A DNA stretch of 10,287 bases from Gammaproteobacteria bacterium (GCA_027451085.1 DAIDKA010000035.1:1-10287), one strand, 5' to 3'. Shown: positions 1 through 6,788, numbered from the stretch's first letter. A program made the numbers and translations. The notes: generated by a model from the letters alone, not told the origin.

Positions 1-259
1 TGGAACCTCTGGAAATGACACGCGTTCCTGTCAGACGCTCCACTGAGCGGATGGCGGATGCCTTGGCGACGTGCTTGCACCAGCCGCCCTGAGCGCAGGC
101 CGCAGAGCTGATGTAGTCGTCGCAGGTGCAGCTCCAGCGGACACGACCATCAGCCAGCTGGAACAGTTCGACCGTGCGCTGGCCAACCTTGTACTTCGAG
201 AGTGACACCGCCGCCTCAGGCTGGTTGAGCCTGGCGCGGAAAACCTTGGGAAGGCGCAT
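1..259 (-). CDS. SWIM zinc finger protein, partial (C-terminal part beyond window)
   Basis: The gene starts at ATG 259-257 and stays open for 86 codons to the edge of the window, so only the N-terminal part is seen. Residues 42-67 carry W-S-C44-T-C46, C55 and then C61-K-H63-V-A-K-A. This is the SWIM signature CxC-x(n)-CxH with n = 14, including the usual aromatic residue just before the first Cys and the hydrophobic/Ala residues after the His. SWIM domains bind zinc and contact DNA or protein. In bacteria they often sit at the N-terminus of SNF2-type helicases or in small stand-alone proteins; which applies here cannot be told from the fragment. The start lies 9 bp after the TAA of the secreted-protein gene upstream and in the same reading frame, with no strong ribosome binding site, which suggests translational coupling. 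An overlapping ORF in another frame (31-369) is a shadow. Confidence 0.8.
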   Translation of the reverse strand, partial: MRLPKVFRARLNQPEAAVSLSKYKVGQRTVELFQLADGRVRWSCTCDDYISSAACAQGGWCKHVAKASAIRSVERLTGTRVISRGS

Positions 260-268
260 GCCGCCATC

Positions 269-2584
269 TTACCCTTTCTCGGGCGTAGCCTGCAGCGCAG
301 CCGTAACTGGCACCGGCTGCGATGAGGGCGCCGCGGCCGGGGCCGCCGGTGCAGCAGCCGGTGGGGCACTCGAAGGCGCGGTTTGAGCCGGCGCCTGGGA
401 GCTGGTCGGGGTCTGCGGCGCGGCCTGTGGCGCAGGCAGCAACTGCGGTTCCAGTTTCGCCACGTCGGTCACGCCCGGATCATCCCGCAACCGCAGATAC
501 AAGCGGCCGCCATGGGGATGTGGCACGGCCAGTTCATCGTCCGGATAACCCTCCGGCACCGTCACGGGATTGTCGAAACTGGAGTCGGCCGATACGGAGT
601 CCAGCAGGAACAGATTGGCACCCGACAACTGGCAGGGTTGATGTTCGTCCGCGGCGCACTCCAGCGACTGCAATGCCGGCAGGCGCACAAGCGTGGTCAG
701 CGGCTGCCAGCTGCCTTTGAGCCCGTCCTCGCTGATGACCCGCAGGCGCAGCGGGCCGAAGGCGGAAGGGCCGAAGGCGTGCGCCGGGTCAAGCCTGAGT
801 ATCGCAACCCTTGAATCCAGCAGCGTGATGCCGCCGTTGGCCACCGACAGCACCGTGGAGAACGCCTCGTCGGCCGTTGCGATCTCGACCTGCTGGCCGC
901 GCGGAAAGGTCGCCGGCTGCAGCGCCTTAACCGAAAAGGTCAGCTGCGCGTCCTCGGGCAGTTGCCCCTCCCCGGGCAGATCGATGTCGCGGGTGGCGCC
1001 CGCGCGCGCCATTTTCACGCTGCGGGCCAGTATCGTCACCGTGGGCCGCGGCACATCGGCCACGTTGAGCGCCACCTGCTGGCTGGCGCTGCCGAACTGT
1101 GAAACCTCGAGGGTTGCCGCGCCAGCCTCGGCCTCCTGCAGTGGCAGTTTCAGCTCCAGGGCGTCGGGTCGCAGCGCCCTCCACTCGACCTTCAGGCGCT
1201 TGCCCGAGGAATCCTTGAGCATGATGTCGTCGACGCAGTCGACGCTGGCGGCCGTCAGATGGATGGTGCTGTCGCGGCCGGCCGTCAGCTCTTGCGCGTC
1301 ATTGCCCTGGATGCTCCAGTTCTGTGCCCGCGCGTTCACCAGGTGGAAGGTCGGTGCCTGGTAAGGATCAAAACCCCACCATCCATGCAGGCTTGCCTGC
1401 ACCTGGTCTCCAAGGGTCGCCTTGTCCAGTGCCGCGGTGTTGACCACGAAGCCCCCCTGCTTCGGATCGGCGCGCGCGGGAAGGTCGATGGTGCTGCCGG
1501 TGCTGCTGGTAAGGCTCAGTGTCACGTCGTGCACGAATCCCGTGGAGAACACCAGCGGGGCACCCTCCACCGGCAGCACCAGCGTGTCGCGTCGCGCGCA
1601 GAAGATCTGCTCCGGATCGACCGCGTGCAGCGGCGGCAGCCTGGGCGATTCGATCGCAGGCAGCGCCGTCACAAGCACTGATTTCGGGTCGTGGAAGGAC
1701 GGCGCGGCATTCAGCGTGAGCAGCATCCGGTCGCCATGCGGGGAAGCCAGCGCCGGCAGATACTGGTACTTGGCGGTGCGGAAGGAGTCGAAGATCCGGC
1801 CGATGTCGATGATCGACGAAATATAGGGGCTGTAGTAGCCATAGCCCATCTGCGGCGCGTCGCTGGCCGCCAGCACCAGGTCGCTGGCCGGTCCGGTGGT
1901 CAGCTCCTCCACCATGGACACGCTGTGGCCGTCGTTCAGGATGAGATTGTCCTGGTCCTGGGTCAGGCACGGCGCCTGCAGTTCCGGCACCTTGTCCAGG
2001 CACTTGTCGTCCACCTTGACGGCGAGGCTGCGCGCCAGCAGCGGCGTCACTGCCTTGAGTTTTGCAGGATCTTCCGCGTTCAGTTCATGGATCACATCCA
2101 GGTACGCATCCAGCCGCGAGCGGTCGAGGCTCGCCTGGTTCAGGTCCTGCGAGGCGCGCACGAACGCCCCGGGACGGCCGCGCACCGCATCGACCAGGGT
2201 GCGGAAATCCCCGCTTGTCTGGGGTGCGAGGAACACCAGCACCTGTTCGGCCTCGCCCGGCACCGTGACCTTGAGTCCGTCGCTGCAGCGGGAGGACCAG
2301 GTGTCGCAGCGATAGAACCAGGACTCGGGTGGCGGATTGGTCGCACCCCGCAGGAACGCTGCCACCAGGATGTAATGTTCGGACTGTGAGGCCGGCAGTC
2401 CTGCCCGGATCCACAGCCTGTCTCCCGCGGAGAGATTGGGAACCTGCGACACCGGCAAGGTCTTGCCGCCGCGGGTCACCTGCACCTGGATCTCGGGCCC
2501 GGTGAGGTCGAAGGAGGCGGGATCAGCGGCGGCGCAGCCAATATGGATCAGGACCAGCGCCGAAAGTAAGGAACGCAGCTTCAT
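269..2584 (-). CDS. Large secreted protein of unknown function
   Basis: I do not recognise this 771-residue protein. The ATG at 2584 gives a clear signal peptide: K2 and R4, a hydrophobic stretch at 5-16, then C17-A-A-A-D21. Signal peptidase I cleavage after A20 fits well. C17 is a poor lipobox because His occupies the -3 position. The mature part looks like several beta-rich segments (alternating hydrophobic strands around 20-140, 330-510 and 512-640), with a helical stretch at about 147-190 and a Tyr-rich patch near 247-275. Eight other cysteines (93/100, 195/206, 329, 450, 643/651) suggest disulfides and hence a periplasmic or surface location. Residues about 716-770 are a Pro/Ala/Gln/Ser-rich linker-like tail with no anchor. 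The frame is open upstream to a TTG at 2635, but that would bury the signal peptide. The next gene follows after 9 bp. A structural or adhesive envelope role is possible but unproven. Confidence 0.8.
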   Translation of the reverse strand: MKLRSLLSALVLIHIGCAAADPASFDLTGPEIQVQVTRGGKTLPVSQVPNLSAGDRLWIRAGLPASQSEHYILVAAFLRGATNPPPESWFYRCDTWSSRCSDGLKVTVPGEAEQVLVFLAPQTSGDFRTLVDAVRGRPGAFVRASQDLNQASLDRSRLDAYLDVIHELNAEDPAKLKAVTPLLARSLAVKVDDKCLDKVPELQAPCLTQDQDNLILNDGHSVSMVEELTTGPASDLVLAASDAPQMGYGYYSPYISSIIDIGRIFDSFRTAKYQYLPALASPHGDRMLLTLNAAPSFHDPKSVLVTALPAIESPRLPPLHAVDPEQIFCARRDTLVLPVEGAPLVFSTGFVHDVTLSLTSSTGSTIDLPARADPKQGGFVVNTAALDKATLGDQVQASLHGWWGFDPYQAPTFHLVNARAQNWSIQGNDAQELTAGRDSTIHLTAASVDCVDDIMLKDSSGKRLKVEWRALRPDALELKLPLQEAEAGAATLEVSQFGSASQQVALNVADVPRPTVTILARSVKMARAGATRDIDLPGEGQLPEDAQLTFSVKALQPATFPRGQQVEIATADEAFSTVLSVANGGITLLDSRVAILRLDPAHAFGPSAFGPLRLRVISEDGLKGSWQPLTTLVRLPALQSLECAADEHQPCQLSGANLFLLDSVSADSSFDNPVTVPEGYPDDELAVPHPHGGRLYLRLRDDPGVTDVAKLEPQLLPAPQAAPQTPTSSQAPAQTAPSSAPPAAAPAAPAAAPSSQPVPVTAALQATPEKG

Positions 2585-2611
2585 GCAATCGGATTCGCAG
2601 TCGGGTCCTTC

Positions 2612-2617
2612 ATTGTA
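2612..2617 (-). promoter_or_regulatory. Possible -10 box for the secreted-protein gene
   Basis: On the minus strand this reads TACAAT, five of six matches to the sigma-70 -10 consensus, 28 bp before the chosen ATG. At the 17-bp spacing the -35 position reads AACCTT, a poor match, and it falls in the GGTT repeat cluster. That would fit an activator-dependent promoter but equally chance. Weak call. Confidence 0.25.
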
Positions 2618-2636
2618 GATCGGACCGCTGTGCAAA

Positions 2637-2656
2637 GGTTCGGTTCAGGTTAGGTT
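2637..2656. repeat. Four GGTT words at 5-6 bp steps
   Basis: GGTT occurs at 2637, 2642, 2648 and 2653, separated by c, ca and a. The regular spacing in otherwise GC-rich DNA makes it a candidate regulator-binding cluster. It lies just upstream of the possible -10 box of the minus-strand gene. It could also be a chance short repeat. Confidence 0.4.
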
Positions 2657-2826
2657 TCCACGTGCACGGCGGTGGCGGCTCATCCGCAGGCTCCTGCGTC
2701 GGGCGTCTGAAGGCAAATCACACCGCCTAAGGCCGCTGCCGTCAATCCGGCCGACAGGAGGCCGCCGCAGGTCACGGGATGCGCGACCGGCCGGATGGCG
2801 CTAAGCTTGCGTCACAGGGGGGAGAC

Positions 2827-3207
2827 ATGAAAAAGCACGTCATCACGGGAGGACTGCTGGCCGCGCTGGCTGCGGTCGGCACGGCCACGGCCCATCATTC
2901 CTTTGCGGTGTTCTTCAACACCGATGTCAAGCTCGTCAAGATCAGTGGCGTGGTGCAGGATTTTCAACTGCGCAACCCCCACGGGACCATCACCTTGCTG
3001 GTGCCGCACGCGGGCCGGAACATCATCTGGCGGGCGGAGACCAACTCTCCCTCCCTGCTGCGCCGCCGCGGCTGGACTCCCGACATCATCCACGTCGGCG
3101 ACAAGGTCACCCTGGAAGGCTGGCCGGCCCGTGACGGCAGCCGCTATATGCGGCTGAAGTCGGCCATCGGTCCGGACGGCAAGCCGATCGGCCAGCCCCT
3201 GGGCTGA
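2827..3207 (+). CDS. DUF6152-type exported small protein
   Basis: The protein is 126 residues long with a signal peptide (K2-K3, hydrophobic Ala/Leu run 8-20, cleavage near A22). The mature protein begins H-H-S-F-A. Family features visible are the HHSF start, the G41-V-V segment, N50-P-H52, W68 with E71, the L-R-R-R-G-W segment ending at W83, the G91-D-K-V turn and a closing D-G-x-P. These match the DUF6152 family of small exported beta proteins, whose biochemical role is unknown to me. The ATG at 2827 is chosen over the ATG at 2779 because it gives the signal peptide directly and has a strong AGGGGGGAG ribosome binding site at 2816-2824. The lipoprotein gene follows 40 bp later, and the two probably share a transcript and a periplasmic task. 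Confidence 0.85.
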   Translation: MKKHVITGGLLAALAAVGTATAHHSFAVFFNTDVKLVKISGVVQDFQLRNPHGTITLLVPHAGRNIIWRAETNSPSLLRRRGWTPDIIHVGDKVTLEGWPARDGSRYMRLKSAIGPDGKPIGQPLG

Positions 3208-3224
3208 ACTGTCCCGCACATCGA

Positions 3225-3235
3225 CCCCCCCCCCC
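3225..3235 (+). repeat. C11 homopolymer tract
   Basis: Eleven consecutive C residues lie in the 40-bp gap between the DUF6152 gene and the lipoprotein gene, ending 12 bp before the lipoprotein ATG. No reading frame crosses it, so length changes would not frameshift a protein but could alter translation start spacing or leader structure. It may also be a place where the reported base count is wrong. Confidence 0.7.
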
Positions 3236-3247
3236 GGACTCAACACC

Positions 3248-4030
3248 ATGCAACACACTCTGCACGCCTGCCGGTTGCTGCCGGCGCTGGCCCTGATCGC
3301 TGCCACCTTGAGTGCCTGCTCACCCCATGCCGCGGCTCCGGCCGCGGCAGCCTCCGCGCCGGTTGCGGCACACCCGGACTTCTCCGGGTTCTACAACCTC
3401 GACATGAAGGTGCCCGTCGACCGGGGATTGATGGCGAAAGTCGCACCCGACACGGTGCTGCTGCAAGATACCGGGCCGGTTGAATTCCCGCGCGGCGAGT
3501 ACGGCGGCCTGAAACTCAAGCCCGTGGCGCTGGAAAAGGCCCGCAAGTGGGACCCGAAGCAGCAGCTGTCGATCCACAACGTCTGCCGCCCGCCCTCCAT
3601 CATCTATGCGATGCAGGGGCCCTTCCCCATAGAGGTGTTCCAGAGCGAGCGCTTCATCGTCATGAAACTCGAGTACTACGACATGGTGCGGATCATCTTC
3701 CTGGATGGACGCAAGCCCGAGGCGGACTACCCGCACTCGATGGAGGGCTTTTCGACCGGCCACTGGGAGGGCGATACGCTGGTGGTGAACACCGACCACC
3801 TGGAGGCCGCGACAATCACCAACAACGGCCTTGACCACACCGAGAACGCCAGGGTGATCGAGCGCTTCAAGCTCAGTGCCGACGGCCGTTCGCTGCTGTC
3901 CACCCAGGAGTTCGAGGACCCGGCGATGCTGGACAACCGCGGCGTGCGCTTCATCGCCTGGACACGCCAGCCGGGGCAGCACGTGTACCCCTACGAGTGC
4001 GATCCGTCCTTCGCGGGCAATTACAAGTAG
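3248..4030 (+). CDS. Outer-membrane-type lipoprotein, DUF6152 partner family
   Basis: The 260-residue protein has a lipoprotein signal: R9, hydrophobic 10-21, lipobox L21-S-A-C24. Ser at +2 favours outer-membrane sorting by the Lol rule. An Ala/Pro-rich linker (27-41) leads to a conserved globular part: F45-S-G-F-Y, C113-R-P-P, I150-F-L-D-G-R155, G171-H-W-E-G-D-T-L-V-V-N-T182, E205-R-F-K and E222-D-P. C113 and C251 could form a disulfide. This I-F-x-D-G-R / G-x-W-E-G-D-T-L-V-V pattern is one I know from uncharacterised exported proteins that lie beside DUF6152 genes; no activity is established to my knowledge. The ribosome binding site is weak (GGA about 10 bp upstream). It probably belongs to the transcript of the upstream gene, and the transporter gene follows after 92 bp. 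Confidence 0.82.
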   Translation: MQHTLHACRLLPALALIAATLSACSPHAAAPAAAASAPVAAHPDFSGFYNLDMKVPVDRGLMAKVAPDTVLLQDTGPVEFPRGEYGGLKLKPVALEKARKWDPKQQLSIHNVCRPPSIIYAMQGPFPIEVFQSERFIVMKLEYYDMVRIIFLDGRKPEADYPHSMEGFSTGHWEGDTLVVNTDHLEAATITNNGLDHTENARVIERFKLSADGRSLLSTQEFEDPAMLDNRGVRFIAWTRQPGQHVYPYECDPSFAGNYK

Positions 4031-4122
4031 CAGTGCGGCTGCCGGTGCGGTGAGCCTGGCCCGACCGGCCGCTACGGCCCGTTGGGTTTATACTGCACGG
4101 CTTTGCAGGCTGGGCCCAGACC

Positions 4123-5097
4123 TTGCGCAAGCTGATCGATCCGTTTCTCGCCATCCTGATCTCGACGGTGCTGCTGGCCAGCGTGCTGCCGGCACGTGGC
4201 GCGGCCGCCACCGCTGTCAGTGACCTGGCCACCGCCGCCATCGTGCTGCTGTTCTTCCTGCACGGCGCGCGGCTGGCGCGCGAGAACCTGGTGGCGGCAC
4301 TCGGCCACTGGCGGCTGCACCTGACCATCCTGTCGGTCACCTTCGTGCTGTTCCCGCTGCTGGGCCTGGCGCTGTCCAACGCACTGCGCGGCCTGATGCC
4401 CGCCGGGCTGTGGGCCGGTGTACTGTTTCTGTGCGCGCTGCCCTCCACGGTGCAGTCCTCCATCGCCTTCACCTCCATCGCCCGGGGCAATGTCGCCGGC
4501 ACCGTGGCGGCGGCGGCCACCTCCAACATGCTGGGGATAGGCCTTACGCCGTTGATCGTGGGGTTCACCACCCAGGCGCATGGCGGGTCGGTATCGCTGT
4601 CGGGCATCTGGGAGATCGTCGAGCAGCTGCTCGTGCCGTTCGCCCTCGGCCACCTGCTGCGGCCCTGGATCGGCGGCTGGGTGGGCCGCCACAGGAAGCT
4701 TCTGTCCTTCACCGACCGTGGCACCGTGATCCTCGCGGTTTACAGCGCCTTCTCGGCCGCCGTGGTCGAGGGCATCTGGCACCAGGTCTCGGTGCCGGAT
4801 CTGCTGGTCCTGGTGCTGGTGGACGCCGCGCTGCTGGCCATGGTGCTGCTGCTGACGCGCCTGATCGCCCGCCGCCTGGGGTTCAGCCCGGAGGACGAGA
4901 TCTCGATCGTCTTCTGCGGTTCCAAGAAGAGCCTGGTCAGCGGCGTACCCATGGCACGCGTGCTGTTCGCCCCGGGTGCCGTGGGCGCCGCGGTCCTGCC
5001 GGTGATGATTTTTCACCAGATGCAGCTCATGGTCTGTGCCTGGCTGTCCAGGCGCTATGGCTCCCGGCCGGGTGGCCCGATGATGGAGGAAGACTGA
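4123..5097 (+). CDS. SBF-like transporter (bile acid:sodium symporter family, YfeH/Rch1 type)
   Basis: This is a polytopic inner-membrane protein of 324 residues with about nine or ten hydrophobic segments. Motifs of the SBF-like branch (PF13593 type) are all present: L22-P-A-R near the end of helix 1, F44-F-L-H-G48, the central P107-S-T-V-Q-S-S-I-A with R121-G-N, F264-C-G-S-K-K-S-L-V-S-G-V-P-M-A278, and F297-H-Q-M-Q-L. The length is normal for the branch (around 320-340). Members resemble sodium-coupled organic-anion carriers, but substrates of this branch are mostly unknown. The start is TTG at 4123, which gives the usual short N-terminus; no ATG fits, and no good ribosome binding site is visible. 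A TATACT at 4089-4094 could be a -10 box, with no matching -35. Its stop is separated from the HD gene by one base, so the two products probably work together. Confidence 0.88.
   Translation: MRKLIDPFLAILISTVLLASVLPARGAAATAVSDLATAAIVLLFFLHGARLARENLVAALGHWRLHLTILSVTFVLFPLLGLALSNALRGLMPAGLWAGVLFLCALPSTVQSSIAFTSIARGNVAGTVAAAATSNMLGIGLTPLIVGFTTQAHGGSVSLSGIWEIVEQLLVPFALGHLLRPWIGGWVGRHRKLLSFTDRGTVILAVYSAFSAAVVEGIWHQVSVPDLLVLVLVDAALLAMVLLLTRLIARRLGFSPEDEISIVFCGSKKSLVSGVPMARVLFAPGAVGAAVLPVMIFHQMQLMVCAWLSRRYGSRPGGPMMEED
5085..5089 (+). promoter_or_regulatory. Ribosome binding site of the HD-domain gene
   Basis: GGAGG lies 9 bp before the ATG at 5099, inside the last codons of the transporter gene. 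It supports ATG 5099 over the in-frame ATG at 5168 and indicates coupled translation across TGA-c-ATG. Confidence 0.7.
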
Positions 5098-5098
5098 C

Positions 5099-5860
5099 AT
5101 GGTCGCGCACCGCAAACCCCCTGTATTCCTTGATCCGGCACACTGCCCCCAGGCCGGCCGCGAACGCATGAAGCTGCCGCAGCCCATCGCGAACTTCGGC
5201 AGCGAGCACCCGGACCCCGAGCCCGCGTTGCTGCGCAGGATGCGCGAGACCGGCGCGGTGTTCATGATGGGTGACAACCCCGAGCTGCCGCAGATGCCGG
5301 CCCGGCCGCAGCTGCTGGACTTCTTTCACTACCGCTTCAGCGACATCGCCTTCATGCACCTGCTGCAAAGCGCCAGGACCGCGCTGGATGCGGGCCAGAA
5401 CGAAACCGTGGTCATCGCCTGCCTGCTGCACGACATTTCCAACGGCGCGCTCATGCGCAGCGACCACGGCTACTGGGGCGCGCAGATGATCGCCCCCTAT
5501 GTGTCGGAGGAAGTCGCCTGGGCCGTGCAGTACCACCAGGCACTGCGTTACTTCGCCGACGAAGCCGCCGGTTTCAAATACCCGGACGCGTACAACCAGT
5601 TCTTCGGCCCGGACTACAAGCCGCCGCAATACATCTGCAAGGCGCACGAGCAAGCCCGCAACCACAGGTGGTACATGACCTCGCGCCTGATCACGATCTA
5701 CGACGTCTACGCCTTCAACGACAACTGGGACGTCAACCCGGAGATCTTCACCGACATCATCGGCCGGCATTTCAAGCAGCCCGCCGAAGGACTGGGCTTC
5801 GACAATTCCCCGGTGGCGCACATGTGGCGCTCGATGATCTGGCCGAACAATTTCCTGTAG
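5099..5860 (+). CDS. HD-domain protein, possible di-iron oxygenase or phosphohydrolase
   Basis: The protein is soluble, 253 residues, with no signal or membrane segment. The HD core lies at about 80-205: H87-L-L-Q, A107-C-L-L-H111-D112-I-S, D122-H123-G-Y-W-G-A, V143-Q-Y-H146-Q-A-L-R-Y-F and a late Asp in I200-Y-D202. The order and spacing H...HD...H...H...D, with G-A after the third ligand and a basic R150-Y-F after the fourth His, resemble the PhnZ/MIOX-type HD domains that hold two irons and cleave C-P or C-C bonds. Ordinary HD phosphohydrolases share most of these ligands. PhnZ-like proteins usually have Lys near where R150 stands. The N-terminal 75 residues and the Trp/Asn-rich C-terminus are unfamiliar. 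The gene starts one base after the transporter stop, suggesting the substrate is what the transporter carries. Precise reaction unknown. Confidence 0.82.
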   Translation: MVAHRKPPVFLDPAHCPQAGRERMKLPQPIANFGSEHPDPEPALLRRMRETGAVFMMGDNPELPQMPARPQLLDFFHYRFSDIAFMHLLQSARTALDAGQNETVVIACLLHDISNGALMRSDHGYWGAQMIAPYVSEEVAWAVQYHQALRYFADEAAGFKYPDAYNQFFGPDYKPPQYICKAHEQARNHRWYMTSRLITIYDVYAFNDNWDVNPEIFTDIIGRHFKQPAEGLGFDNSPVAHMWRSMIWPNNFL

Positions 5861-5861
5861 C

Positions 5862-5879
5862 CAGCCGGCAAGGCGGCTG
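5862..5879. terminator. Possible bidirectional terminator hairpin between convergent genes
   Basis: CAGCCG and CGGCTG form a perfect 6-bp GC-rich stem with a 6-base loop (5868-5873), placed in the 31-bp gap between the convergent HD-domain and PanE-like genes. There is no T tract on either side, so it is at best a weak intrinsic terminator or a stabilising 3' hairpin. Confidence 0.3.
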
Positions 5880-5891
5880 CAAGGTGGCTGC

Positions 5892-6785
5892 TTACTCCTG
5901 CGCCGCCGCTTCCCGTGCCCGGACCAACGCCAGCAGCACAGCGTTGGCGGGCGTCGGCAGGCCCAGCTCAGCGCCCTTGCGCACCACGTAGCCGTTCAGA
6001 TGCTCGATTTCCGTGGGCTTGCCCCGCATCAGGTCCTGCGCCGTGGAGGACCACTGGTCAGGCATGGTGTCCGCAAGCGCCAGTATCGGCTCCATGTCGG
6101 GCGACAGCGCCATGCCCAGGGCGTGGGCCACGGCCACGCACTCGATGACCACGTCGGTCATCACGCGATCCACTCCGGGCACCTTCAGCAGCGCCCCGTA
6201 CTGCAGGCCCGAGAGGGCGGACAACGCGTTGTAGGCGCAGTTGGTCAGGAACTTCTGCCACTGGGCGAGGCGCGCCTGCGCAGATACTTCGGCGGGTATG
6301 CCCGCGGCTGCGAAGGCCTGCACCACCACCTCGCTGCCTGCGAATTCCCCCAGGATGATCTGCCCGCGGCCCAGGTGTCTCACATGGCCGGGTCCGGCCA
6401 TCTCCACCCCGACGTATACAGCCACCGGCACCACCGCACGTCCCAGCACTGCCGCCAGCCGCTCGGGATTGTCCACACCGTTCTGGAAACTCAGCACCAC
6501 GCAATCCGGCCGCAGCACGGGCGCCAGCAGCCGGCCCGCCAGCTCGGTGTCCCGGGATTTGACACAGAACAGCACGACATCGCAGCCGGCCAGCGCGGCC
6601 GGCTCGGTGGAAGCCTGCACGTCCACAGCGACATCGAACCCGGCTGATGTGACCTGCAGTCCTGCGGCACGCACGCGCTCGACGAATGGTGCGCGCCCCA
6701 CCAGAGTGACTTCGTGGCCTGCCCGGGCCAGCATTGCGCCGTAGTAAGAACCCACGGCCCCCGCTCCCATCACCCCGATCTTCAT
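5892..6785 (-). CDS. panE: Ketopantoate reductase (PanE/ApbA) family dehydrogenase
   Basis: The protein is 297 residues, the normal family length. The N-terminal Rossmann fold starts at once with M1-K-I-G-V-M-G7-A-G-A-V-G12 (GxGxxG), followed by R31, which fits NADPH preference. Family residues are K75 in V-K-S, Q101-N-G103, the catalytic lysine K178 with N182 in K-F-L-T-N-C, and E259 in T-E-I-E followed by N264-G and P278-x-P in the C-terminal helical domain. PanE reduces 2-dehydropantoate to pantoate for pantothenate synthesis, but the family has many paralogues acting on other 2-keto/2-hydroxy acids. Being last in an efflux operon, this copy is as likely to be such a paralogue as true PanE. 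The start is read as ATG 6785; GTG 6788 directly follows the TAA of the HlyD gene and adds one residue. The TAA-GTG-ATG junction implies coupled translation. Confidence 0.88.
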   Translation of the reverse strand: MKIGVMGAGAVGSYYGAMLARAGHEVTLVGRAPFVERVRAAGLQVTSAGFDVAVDVQASTEPAALAGCDVVLFCVKSRDTELAGRLLAPVLRPDCVVLSFQNGVDNPERLAAVLGRAVVPVAVYVGVEMAGPGHVRHLGRGQIILGEFAGSEVVVQAFAAAGIPAEVSAQARLAQWQKFLTNCAYNALSALSGLQYGALLKVPGVDRVMTDVVIECVAVAHALGMALSPDMEPILALADTMPDQWSSTAQDLMRGKPTEIEHLNGYVVRKGAELGLPTPANAVLLALVRAREAAAQE

Positions 6786-6788
6786 CAC

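Larger units (their letters stand above)
2585..2826. other. Divergent intergenic region
   Basis: This 242-bp region lies between the outward-facing secreted-protein gene (minus) and the DUF6152 gene (plus) and must hold both promoters unless transcription enters from elsewhere. The left half is less GC-rich and contains the GGTT words and a TACAAT that could be a minus-strand -10 box. Next to the words is a CACGTG/GTGCAC overlapping palindrome at about 2659-2666. The right half is GC-rich. I find no convincing plus-strand sigma-70 promoter and no RNA gene. Confidence 0.6.

Noticed and set aside
31..369. 112-residue Arg/Ser-rich minus-strand ORF
   Set aside because: It overlaps the real SWIM gene and the end of the secreted-protein gene in a different frame, and its composition is that of a GC-rich shadow frame.
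2581..2613. Ten-codon upstream ORF whose TGA overlaps the ATG of the secreted-protein gene
   Set aside because: It has no ribosome binding site and its ATG overlaps the possible -10 box, so it may not be transcribed; the ATGA overlap can arise by chance.
2779..2826. N-terminal extension of the DUF6152 gene from ATG 2779
   Set aside because: The extension would put a charged segment before the signal peptide, and the strong ribosome binding site is next to ATG 2827.
4031..4122. Possible terminator between the lipoprotein and transporter genes
   Set aside because: Only short GGCC-type and CCGGT/ACCGG pairings with long or mismatched loops are present and no T run follows; nothing convincing.
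4072..5277. 401-residue minus-strand ORF
   Set aside because: It is antisense to the SBF-like transporter, whose full motif set is on the plus strand; the Gln/His/Arg-rich product is a shadow.
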